A stretch of DNA of 5,164 nucleotides, from the NCBI RefSeq assembly GCF_006228105.1, contig NZ_VDHH01000139.1. One strand, given 5' to 3'. Positions within the stretch are counted from its first letter, which is position 1; every line of letters begins with the position of its first letter. Position numbers and translations under genes: made by a program. Below, piece by piece: positions 1 to 5,164 of this stretch. The notes below the pieces were generated by a model. That model searched no databases. It saw only the letters and a program-made list of their open reading frames with translations, and was not told the origin of the DNA. Source of the DNA: Chelonobacter sp006228105. GTDB lineage: Bacteria; Pseudomonadota; Gammaproteobacteria; Enterobacterales; Pasteurellaceae.

Positions 1-574
1 CGGCTTCAGTCTGTGTTGGTGCAGCAGTAGAAGCGGCGGCTGCCGTTTCAAAGCGCATAATCAGTGAACCGGTAGAGACTTTGTCCCCGGCAACCACTAA
101 AATTTCTTTTACTACACCGGCAAACGGTGCTGGCACTTCCATCGAGGCTTTGTCACCTTCAACAGTCAACAGTGATTGCTCTTCGCTAACGCTGTCACCA
201 ACCTTCACCATGATTTCGGTGACGTTGACTTCATCGCCACCGATATCCGGCACGCTGACATCAACAACCGCACTTTGCCCCGCAGGAGCGGCGCTTGGTA
301 CAGCTTCAGGTCTAGCTTCAACTTTAGCTTCCGTGGTTGCGACCGCACTTTCAAACACCATCATCGCTGAACCAGTCGATACTTTATCGCCCACTTTAAC
401 TAAAATTTCTTTGACGACACCACTTTCCGGCGAAGGCACTTCCATGGAGGCCTTATCGCCTTCCACATTGATCAAGCTCTGCTCAACTTCAACGCTATCG
501 CCTACTTTTACCATAATTTCGGTAACTGTCACTTCATCGCTGCCGATATCCGGCACTTGAATTTGTTTAGACAT
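1..574 (-). CDS. aceF: Dihydrolipoamide acetyltransferase, E2 of pyruvate dehydrogenase (5' part, cut by window edge)
   Basis: E2 is the core of the pyruvate dehydrogenase complex. Its lipoyl arms carry the acetyl group from E1 to CoA in the cytoplasm. Seen here: 191 codons from ATG at 574, starting MSKQIQVPDIG, with the frame still open at base 1. Two lipoyl domains are visible at residues ~5-75 and ~106-176. Each has the EGDKASMEVP motif, with the lipoylated lysine at K41 and K142. They are joined by an Ala/Pro/Glu-rich linker (~76-105), and a second such linker begins at ~177. The E1/E3-binding domain and the catalytic domain lie outside the window. E. coli AceF has three lipoyl domains, and how many this protein has cannot be seen here. 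The start is supported by AAGGA six bases upstream and by homology of the first residues. The gene lies 24 bp after aceE on the same strand, so the two are surely cotranscribed. The identification is firm. Confidence 0.97.
   Translation of the reverse strand, partial: MSKQIQVPDIGSDEVTVTEIMVKVGDSVEVEQSLINVEGDKASMEVPSPESGVVKEILVKVGDKVSTGSAMMVFESAVATTEAKVEARPEAVPSAAPAGQSAVVDVSVPDIGGDEVNVTEIMVKVGDSVSEEQSLLTVEGDKASMEVPAPFAGVVKEILVVAGDKVSTGSLIMRFETAAAASTAAPTQTEA
47..259 (-). repeat. Lipoyl-domain repeat, copy 2 (aceF residues 106-176)
   Basis: Second lipoyl-domain copy, in frame with copy 1 and 303 bp further into the gene. The lipoyl lysine codon (K142) is at 149-151. It differs from copy 1 at about 16 of 71 residues, mainly at the edges and around the SPES/APFA segment. 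The core GDKASMEVP loop is identical. Confidence 0.9.
267..275 (-). repeat. DNA uptake signal sequence (Haemophilus-type USS), in aceF
   Basis: Perfect AAGTGCGGT on the minus strand, preceded by A, exactly 75 bp (25 codons) from the previous copy and in the same orientation. It encodes Ser101-Ala102-Val103, just before lipoyl domain 2 begins. Confidence 0.9.
342..350 (-). repeat. DNA uptake signal sequence (Haemophilus-type USS), in aceF
   Basis: Perfect AAGTGCGGT on the minus strand, preceded by A. This is the core 9-mer favoured by the natural-transformation machinery of Haemophilus-type Pasteurellaceae. It encodes Ser76-Ala77-Val78, right after the last residue of lipoyl domain 1. Confidence 0.9.
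350..562 (-). repeat. Lipoyl-domain repeat, copy 1 (aceF residues 5-75)
   Basis: First of two tandem lipoyl-domain copies inside aceF. By ungapped hand alignment, 55 of 71 residues match copy 2 at a constant offset of 101 codons (303 bp). The lipoyl lysine codon (K41) is at 452-454. The underlying DNA is also similar, for example the shared stretch reading taaaatttctt on the plus strand. Internal duplication of lipoyl domains is usual in E2 proteins. Confidence 0.9.
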
Positions 575-580
575 GCTATT

Positions 581-585
581 TCCTT
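581..585 (-). promoter_or_regulatory. Ribosome binding site of aceF
   Basis: AAGGA on the minus strand, six bases before the aceF ATG at 574. It lies inside the 24-bp gap after the aceE stop codon, so aceF has its own translation start within the shared message. I see no terminator in this gap. Confidence 0.8.
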
Positions 586-598
586 TTTCTAATGACAA

Positions 599-3262
599 TT
601 AAGCATACAATGGATTGATTTTATCTGCGTCAATGCCGTATTTCTTAATGGCATCGGCTACCGCTTGGTTATCAACCACACCTTGTTTTGCTAATTCGGT
701 CAATGCCGCCACAACAATATATTGTGCATTCACTTCGAAATGTTCACGCAAGTTTTCACGACTGTCGGAGCGACCGAAACCGTCAGTACCCAATACACGG
801 TAGCTTTGCGCCGGAATAAACGGACGCACTTGCTCTGCAAACAGTTTCATGTAATCAGTTGCTGCGATTGCCGGTGCATCGTTCATCACCTGTGCGATAT
901 AAGGCACACGAGCGGTTTGTGTCGGGTGCAACAAATTCCAACGATCGGCATCTGCGCCTTCACGCGCAACTTCGGTGAATGAGGTCACGCTGTAAACATC
1001 GGAAGTTACCCCGTATTCGTCTGCCAACAGTTTCGCCGCTTCACGAACATAACGTAAAATTGCGCCGGATCCCAACAACTGCACTTTGCCTTTGCCTTGA
1101 CCGGTGACGGTTTCAAACTTATACAAGCCCTTACGAATGCCTTCTTCTGCCCCTTTCGGCATTGCCGGTTGATCGTAAGTTTCGTTTAAGGTGGTGATGT
1201 AGTAATAAATATTTTCTTGCTCAGGACCATACATACGACGTACGCCATCTTGCATAATCACGGCAACTTCATAGGCAAATGCCGGATCGTAAGAAATACA
1301 GTTCGGAATGGTCAGCGACTGAATGTGGCTGTGGCCGTCTTCATGCTGCAAACCTTCACCGTTCAAGGTGGTACGACCGGAAGTTCCGCCGATCATAAAA
1401 CCGCGCGCTTGTTGATCGCCTGCTGCCCACATCAGATCGCCAACCCGTTGAAAACCAAACATTGAGTAGTAAACAAAGAACGGAATCATCGGCACATTGT
1501 TGGTGCTGTAAGACGTTGCTGCCGCCAACCAAGAAGAGGTAGCGCCCAATTCATTGATCCCTTCCTGCAAGACTTGACCATCAATTGCTTCACGGTAGTA
1601 AGCCACTTGCTCTCTGTCTTGCGGGGTATAGTTTTGACCGTGTGGATTGTAGATTCCGATTTGACGGAACAACCCTTCCATCCCGAAAGTGCGGGCTTCG
1701 TCGGCTAAAATCGGCACAATGTGTTTACCGACTGATTTGTTTTTCAACAATACATTTAAGGAACGGACAAACGCCATCGTGGTAGAAATCGGACGGGATT
1801 GCGCTTCAAACAGTTGCGCAAACTCTTCCAGCTCCGGCACTTCCAGCTCGGTAGTGAAACGTGGTGAGCGTGTCGGTACATAGCCTTGCAGCGCTTTACG
1901 GTGCTCGTGCAGATATTTATACTCTTCGGAATCTTTTTCGAAGGTAATATACGGCAGTTTTTCTACTTCTTCGTCGCTGAGATCAATCGAGAATTGGTCA
2001 CGCACATGACGCACGCCGGACATATCCATTTTCTTGACTTGGTGGGCAATATTTTTGCCTTCTGCCGCATCGCCCATGCCGTAGCCCTTGATGGTTTTAA
2101 CCAACAGCACCACTGGTTTGCCTTGCACCTGTTTGGCTTTGTTAAATGCCGCAAAGACTTTGATCGGGTCATGACCACCACGATTCAACGCCCAGATTTC
2201 ATCATCGGTCATATCCGCAACCAAAGCTTCGGTTTCAGGGTAACGTCCAAAGAAGTGTTTACGCACGTAAGCCCCGTCTTTAGATTTAAAGGTTTGATAA
2301 TCGCCGTCGACCACTTCCATCATCAATTGCAACAATTTGCCGGTGGTGTCACGTTGCAATAAGCGATCCCAACGGCGACCCCAAATCACTTTGATCACTT
2401 CCCAGCCAGCGCCGATAAACAGACTTTCCAACTCTTGGATAATTTTGCCGTTGCCGGTCACCGGACCGTCAAGCCGCTGTAAGTTACAGTTGATCACAAA
2501 TACCAGATTATCCAGCTTTTCACGCGCTGCAAATGAAAGCGCACCACGCGATTCCACTTCATCCATTTCGCCGTCACCCAAGAAAGCATAAACCGTTTGA
2601 TCTGCAGTATCTTTCAAGCCACGATTGTGTAGATATTTCAGGAAGCGCGCTTGATAAATCGAGTTGATCGGGCCCAATCCCATTGAAACCGTCGGGAACT
2701 GCCAGAATTCAGGCATCAATTTCGGGTGCGGATAAGAGGAGATGCCTTTGCCATGCACCTCTTGGCGGAAATTATCCAACTGCTCTGCCGTTAAGCGACC
2801 TTCAAGGAAGGCACGGGAGTAAATTCCCGGCGAAATATGCCCTTGGAAAAACACCAAATCGCCGCCGTTTTTCTCGGTCGCCGCTTTGAAAAAGTGGTTG
2901 AAGCACACTTCATAAATGGTAGCGGAAGATTGGAACGACGCCATATGGCCGCCCAATTCCAAATCTTTTTTGGAGGCACGCAACACCATCATCATCGCAT
3001 TCCAGCGAATAGCGCCACGGATTCTACGTTCTAAATCCAAATTGCCAGGGTAATTCGGTTCTTCGCTGGTTGGAATGGTATTAACGTAGTCGGTGCTGAT
3101 ACCGGTTGGCAAAGCAACACTGTTTGCTCTGGCACGCTGCATTAATTGTTCGATAATAAATTGAGCACGCTCTGCGCCCTCTTCACGGATAACGGAGTCA
3201 ATCGCCAACAACCAATCGTTGGTTTCCACTGTATCCACGTCATTTTTAACCATATCGGACAT
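599..3262 (-). CDS. aceE: Pyruvate dehydrogenase E1 component, homodimeric type
   Basis: E1 uses thiamine diphosphate (TPP) and Mg2+ to decarboxylate pyruvate, then reductively acetylates the lipoyl groups of AceF. The protein has 887 residues, the same as E. coli AceE as I recall it, and the key positions fall on the same numbers. The TPP/Mg motif starts at G229-D230-G231 (GDGEMDE) and ends with N258 and N260 (NCN). H106 and H142 lie in the active-site region. The mobile loop GMGDAAEGKNIAHQVKK carries H407. E571 is the catalytic glutamate that activates TPP. Y599 and H640 are also kept. An in-frame ATG at 3292 would add ten residues. I prefer 3262, because AAGGGA lies six bases before it and the N-terminus (MSDMVKNDVD) then aligns with E. 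coli. It is the first gene of the aceE-aceF operon. No pdhR-like regulator gene lies upstream, unlike E. coli. No frameshift or missing key residue was seen. Confidence 0.98.
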   Translation of the reverse strand: MSDMVKNDVDTVETNDWLLAIDSVIREEGAERAQFIIEQLMQRARANSVALPTGISTDYVNTIPTSEEPNYPGNLDLERRIRGAIRWNAMMMVLRASKKDLELGGHMASFQSSATIYEVCFNHFFKAATEKNGGDLVFFQGHISPGIYSRAFLEGRLTAEQLDNFRQEVHGKGISSYPHPKLMPEFWQFPTVSMGLGPINSIYQARFLKYLHNRGLKDTADQTVYAFLGDGEMDEVESRGALSFAAREKLDNLVFVINCNLQRLDGPVTGNGKIIQELESLFIGAGWEVIKVIWGRRWDRLLQRDTTGKLLQLMMEVVDGDYQTFKSKDGAYVRKHFFGRYPETEALVADMTDDEIWALNRGGHDPIKVFAAFNKAKQVQGKPVVLLVKTIKGYGMGDAAEGKNIAHQVKKMDMSGVRHVRDQFSIDLSDEEVEKLPYITFEKDSEEYKYLHEHRKALQGYVPTRSPRFTTELEVPELEEFAQLFEAQSRPISTTMAFVRSLNVLLKNKSVGKHIVPILADEARTFGMEGLFRQIGIYNPHGQNYTPQDREQVAYYREAIDGQVLQEGINELGATSSWLAAATSYSTNNVPMIPFFVYYSMFGFQRVGDLMWAAGDQQARGFMIGGTSGRTTLNGEGLQHEDGHSHIQSLTIPNCISYDPAFAYEVAVIMQDGVRRMYGPEQENIYYYITTLNETYDQPAMPKGAEEGIRKGLYKFETVTGQGKGKVQLLGSGAILRYVREAAKLLADEYGVTSDVYSVTSFTEVAREGADADRWNLLHPTQTARVPYIAQVMNDAPAIAATDYMKLFAEQVRPFIPAQSYRVLGTDGFGRSDSRENLREHFEVNAQYIVVAALTELAKQGVVDNQAVADAIKKYGIDADKINPLYA

Positions 3263-3268
3263 GGTAAT

Positions 3269-3274
3269 TCCCTT
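3269..3274 (-). promoter_or_regulatory. Ribosome binding site that sets the aceE start
   Basis: AAGGGA on the minus strand, six bases before ATG at 3262. It would lie inside the coding region if the longer start at 3292 were used, so it argues for the 887-residue form of AceE. Confidence 0.8.
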
Positions 3275-3355
3275 TTGTTGATTAAAAAACACTTGAAATC
3301 GGCGCTAAATCACCGAATTCCCCAGAATTTATAATAAGTAATTAAAAAGAAAAGC

Positions 3356-3385
3356 ATTTTAAAACACCATTCGCATTTTTAACAA
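3356..3385 (-). promoter_or_regulatory. Candidate sigma-70 promoter for aceE-aceF
   Basis: On the minus strand, a -35 box TTGTTA (3380-3385, 4 of 6 to consensus) and a -10 box TAAAAT (3356-3361, 5 of 6) are separated by 18 bases. Transcription would start near 3349, giving a leader of about 87 bases before aceE. Other AT-rich -10-like sequences exist nearby (for example TATTAT and GATAAT on the same strand) but lack a convincing -35 box. This is inference from sequence only. Confidence 0.45.
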
Positions 3386-3401
3386 TTTGTAATAAAAATG
3401 C
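3373..3401. repeat. Inverted repeat GCATTTTT / AAAAATGC over the aceE promoter
   Basis: Perfect 8-bp arms at 3373-3380 and 3394-3401 are separated by 13 bases. The right end of the left arm overlaps the candidate -35 box of aceE. Further copies of the GCATTTT/AAAATGC heptamer lie at 3354-3360 and 3428-3434. The arrangement could be an operator, but the region is very AT-rich and I recognise no known regulator site in it. Confidence 0.35.
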
Positions 3402-3569
3402 TAAAATTATCCTGTCTAATATAGCCTAAAATGCACCAAATATTAATCCTTAAGTGCAAAATATCTGCTAATCACTCAACTTTTTTTATAAAAATGTTAA
3501 TTTTTTCATATATGGCTACTCACAGCTGTTGATGTTTGTTTATATTTTGAGACCTATTTTTCCCCAAAA

Positions 3570-3578
3570 ACCGCACTT
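3570..3578 (-). repeat. DNA uptake signal sequence (USS), intergenic
   Basis: Perfect AAGTGCGGT on the minus strand, preceded by A and followed by TTTTGGGGAAAAATA. The A/T-rich stretches at these distances resemble the extended Haemophilus USS, making this the best full-length match in the window. It lies between the two divergent genes. Confidence 0.9.
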
Positions 3579-3613
3579 TGTGATCAAAAAACGCTGCAAA
3601 GATCAACAGTTCC

Positions 3614-3642
3614 TAGCCTTTTTACCTCAAATTCTATACAAT
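3614..3642 (+). promoter_or_regulatory. Candidate promoter for rimO
   Basis: A -10 box TACAAT (3637-3642, 5 of 6 to consensus, inside TATACAAT) lies about 50 bases before the rimO start. At a 17-base spacing the -35 position reads TAGCCT, which is only 3 of 6. The -10 is plausible and the -35 is weak. Transcription would start near 3649. Confidence 0.4.
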
Positions 3643-3681
3643 CGCCCCGATTTTATTCCTGTTATTTATTATTGAAATGTT

Positions 3682-3685
3682 GAGA
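3682..3685 (+). promoter_or_regulatory. Weak ribosome binding site favouring the inner rimO start
   Basis: GAGA lies six bases before ATG at 3692. The alternative ATG at 3677 is preceded by TTATTATTGAA, with no purine-rich Shine-Dalgarno match, so the inner start is preferred. Confidence 0.5.
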
Positions 3686-3691
3686 AATGAT

Positions 3692-5026
3692 ATGAGCACC
3701 ACACCCAATATCGGCTTTTTAAGTTTAGGCTGCCCCAAAAATCTGGTCGATTCCGAACGAATCCTCACCGAACTGCGCGCCGACGGTTACAACATTGTGC
3801 CGAGTTATGACAACGCCGATCTGGTGATCGTCAACACTTGCGGTTTCATCGACAGCGCGGTGCAAGAATCACTGGAGGCGATTGGCGAGGCGCTGGCAGA
3901 AAACGGTAAGGTGATCGTCACCGGCTGCTTAGGCGCCAAAGAAGATCAGATCCGCCAAGTGCACCCGAAAGTGTTGGAAGTGAGCGGCCCACACAGTTAT
4001 GAAACCGTGTTGAAACAGGTGCATCAATATGTGCCCAAACCCGAATACAACCCATATATCAACTTGGTGCCGAAACAAGGGATAAAACTGACCCCAAAAC
4101 ACTATGCCTACCTCAAAATTTCCGAAGGCTGCGACCACCGCTGCACCTTCTGTATCATTCCGTCGATGCGTGGCGATTTAGACAGCCGCCCGATCGGCAA
4201 TGTGCTGGACGAAGCCAAACGATTGGCTGATGCCGGAGTGAAAGAGTTGTTGGTGGTGTCGCAAGATACTTCTGCTTACACCCTTGATAAAACCAAAGCT
4301 GACAAAAGCAAAACCGCATTTTGGAATGGCATGCCAATTCGCAACGACTTACTGTCACTCTGTGAACAGTTAGCAAAATTGAATATTTGGGTGCGACTGC
4401 ATTATGTGTATCCTTATCCGCATGTGGATAAACTAATTCCATTAATGGCAGAAGGCAAAATTTTGCCGTATTTGGATATTCCGCTACAACACGCCAGCCC
4501 GAAAATTTTGAAAGCAATGAAGCGTCCCGGTGCGATTGAGCGCACGTTGGAACGGATTAAACAATGGCGACAAATCTGCCCGGAATTAACCCTGCGATCG
4601 ACCTTTATCGTCGGCTTTCCGGGCGAAACAGAACAGGATTTTCAACTGTTATTGGATTTCCTACAAGAGGCACAGCTGGATCGCGTCGGCTGTTTCAAAT
4701 TCAGCCCGGTGGACGGTGCCGTTGCAACCGAAATGGACGACCAAGTGCCGGAAGAGATTAAAGAACAGCGCTTCCATCGTTTTATGCAGTTGCAGCAACA
4801 GATCTCCGCGCAACGGCTACAACAAAAAATCGGCAAAACATTGGCAGTCATTATTGATGAAATTGATGATGACGGCATCATCGGACGCTCAATGGCAGAT
4901 GCGCCAGAGATCGACGGCGTAGTCTATTTAGACAATCCAAGCCAAAGTGCGGTCAAGGTCGGTGATATTGTGCAAGCGGTGATCCATAATGCGGATGAAT
5001 ATGATTTATGGGGTGAGATTGTCTAA
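3692..5026 (+). CDS. rimO: Ribosomal protein S12 methylthiotransferase RimO
   Basis: RimO is a radical-SAM enzyme that adds a methylthio group to the beta carbon of a conserved aspartate (D88/D89) of ribosomal protein S12. Seen here: 444 residues, against 441 as I recall for E. coli. The N-terminal domain has the three cysteines of the auxiliary iron-sulfur cluster: C14 (SLGCPKN), C50 (NTCGF) and C79 (TGCLGA). The radical-SAM core follows with CX3CX2C at C147, C151 and C154 (SEGCDHRCTFC). Further family blocks are HYVYPYPH, LDIPLQHASP and FIVGFPGET. A C-terminal TRAM domain spans ~377-442, with IGRSMADAPEIDG. These point to RimO rather than MiaB. I chose ATG 3692 because the protein then starts like E. 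coli RimO and has an upstream GAGA; ATG 3677 would add five residues. A Lys-rich stretch at ~198-208 is about four residues longer than in E. coli. The gene looks intact and monocistronic. Confidence 0.96.
   Translation: MSTTPNIGFLSLGCPKNLVDSERILTELRADGYNIVPSYDNADLVIVNTCGFIDSAVQESLEAIGEALAENGKVIVTGCLGAKEDQIRQVHPKVLEVSGPHSYETVLKQVHQYVPKPEYNPYINLVPKQGIKLTPKHYAYLKISEGCDHRCTFCIIPSMRGDLDSRPIGNVLDEAKRLADAGVKELLVVSQDTSAYTLDKTKADKSKTAFWNGMPIRNDLLSLCEQLAKLNIWVRLHYVYPYPHVDKLIPLMAEGKILPYLDIPLQHASPKILKAMKRPGAIERTLERIKQWRQICPELTLRSTFIVGFPGETEQDFQLLLDFLQEAQLDRVGCFKFSPVDGAVATEMDDQVPEEIKEQRFHRFMQLQQQISAQRLQQKIGKTLAVIIDEIDDDGIIGRSMADAPEIDGVVYLDNPSQSAVKVGDIVQAVIHNADEYDLWGEIV
4945..4953 (+). repeat. DNA uptake signal sequence (USS), in rimO
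   Basis: Perfect AAGTGCGGT on the plus strand, preceded by A. It encodes Ser419-Ala420-Val421 in the TRAM domain (PSQSAVKVGD), where E. coli RimO has an unrelated, shorter sequence (GETNVKPGD as I recall). It forms an 11-bp perfect inverted pair with the copy at 5030-5040. Confidence 0.9.
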
Positions 5027-5030
5027 TCCG

Positions 5031-5039
5031 ACCGCACTT
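5031..5039 (-). repeat. DNA uptake signal sequence (USS), just after rimO
   Basis: Perfect AAGTGCGGT on the minus strand, preceded by A. It starts four bases after the rimO stop codon. GACCGCACTTT (5030-5040) is the exact reverse complement of AAAGTGCGGTC at 4944-4954, with 75 bases between them. That is too far apart for a compact terminator hairpin. Confidence 0.9.
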
Positions 5040-5061
5040 TAAGCGCAATAACGTCAAAAAC

Positions 5062-5095
5062 AAAACCGCAGTGGGAAACAGGCTGCGGTTTTTTT
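5062..5095 (+). terminator. Intrinsic terminator after rimO, possibly bidirectional
   Basis: A perfect 10-bp stem is formed by AAAACCGCAG (5062-5071) and CTGCGGTTTT (5083-5092), with an 11-base loop and a run of seven T at 5089-5095. It lies 35 bases after the rimO stop. On the other strand the hairpin is followed by TTTTGTTTTT, so it could also end transcription coming from the right. Confidence 0.9.
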
Positions 5096-5118
5096 GTTCA
5101 TTACCCTCAATTTATCCC

Positions 5119-5164
5119 CTATTTCAATAATCCCACTATCAGGACAAAAATAACAATCCGCACG
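5119..5164 (-). CDS. Possible 3' end of a convergent gene with a hydrophobic C-terminus (partial)
   Basis: Reading leftwards from the window edge, one minus-strand frame gives VRIVIFVLIVGLLK and then TAG at 5119-5121. Such a tail would suit the last membrane segment of an inner-membrane protein. The terminator at 5062-5095 would sit 24 bases beyond this stop and could serve both genes. Only about 14 residues are visible. Another minus-strand frame stays open to a TGA inside the terminator region, and the third stops after seven residues, so the choice of frame is a guess. I cannot name a family. Confidence 0.35.
   Translation of the reverse strand, partial: VRIVIFVLIVGLLK

Larger units (their letters stand above)
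3263..3691. other. Divergent intergenic region between aceE and rimO
   Basis: About 430 bp of AT-rich sequence with many stop codons. It holds no supportable gene, tRNA or small RNA. It contains the aceE ribosome binding site and candidate promoter, an uptake sequence at 3570-3578, a candidate rimO promoter and the rimO ribosome binding site. An 8-bp inverted repeat (CTGTTGAT at 3526-3533, ATCAACAG at 3602-3609) flanks the uptake sequence. I looked for full FNR (TTGAT-N4-ATCAA) and CRP (TGTGA-N6-TCACA) palindromes and saw only half sites. Confidence 0.8.

Noticed and set aside
81..560. Plus-strand open frame of 159 codons rich in Ser and Thr
   Set aside because: It is the antisense of aceF. 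The Ser/Thr-rich repeats mirror the lipoyl-domain coding sequence, and it has no independent start signal.
1686..1694. AAGTGCGGG, one base from a USS
   Set aside because: It encodes the EARTFGMEG block of AceE, which is the same in E. coli, so protein conservation explains it.
1886..2362. Plus-strand open frame of 158 codons
   Set aside because: It lies wholly opposite aceE, whose protein is conserved throughout. The frame is a shadow and matches nothing I recognise.
3526..3609. 8-bp inverted repeat CTGTTGAT / ATCAACAG flanking the intergenic USS
   Set aside because: The arms are 68 bases apart and do not extend further. A match of this size is expected by chance in 430 bp of AT-rich DNA.
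3579..3609. Possible CRP or FNR sites (TGTGATCA, GATCAA)
   Set aside because: Only half sites are present. No second half lies at the correct spacing.
4155..4517. Minus-strand open frame of 120 codons
   Set aside because: It is antisense to the radical-SAM core of rimO, which is clearly the coding strand.
4972..4980. GCAAGCGGT, one base from the Actinobacillus-type uptake sequence ACAAGCGGT
   Set aside because: It is a single imperfect copy inside rimO codons, while five perfect copies of the other USS type are present.

Overview
The window looks like a chromosomal housekeeping segment from a member of the Pasteurellaceae, probably of the Haemophilus/Aggregatibacter type. Two things point there. 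The proteins are close to gammaproteobacterial AceE, AceF and RimO. There are also five perfect copies of the 9-bp Haemophilus-type DNA uptake signal sequence (AAGTGCGGT) in 5.2 kb. I cannot settle the genus from this window.

Layout. Positions 1-574 (minus strand) hold the 5' part of aceF, the E2 subunit of pyruvate dehydrogenase. It is cut by the window edge after two lipoyl domains. Positions 599-3262 (minus) hold a complete aceE, the 887-residue E1 subunit. It lies 24 bp upstream of aceF in the same operon. Positions 3263-3691 are an AT-rich divergent intergenic region with a likely aceE promoter, a weaker candidate rimO promoter, an uptake sequence and several short repeats. I see no gene in it. 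Positions 3692-5026 (plus) hold a complete rimO, the radical-SAM methylthiotransferase for ribosomal protein S12. A strong intrinsic terminator follows at 5062-5095. The last ~46 bases may be the 3' end of a convergent minus-strand gene with a hydrophobic C-terminus.

The aceE-aceF pair makes two of the three subunits that convert pyruvate to acetyl-CoA. E3 (lpd) would be expected downstream of aceF, outside the window. RimO is functionally unrelated and only shares the divergent intergenic region.

I found no new system, mobile element, CRISPR array or RNA gene. The most interesting signal is where the uptake sequences sit. All three inside genes lie on the coding strand and read Ser-Ala-Val. 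Two of them bracket the linker between the AceF lipoyl domains.
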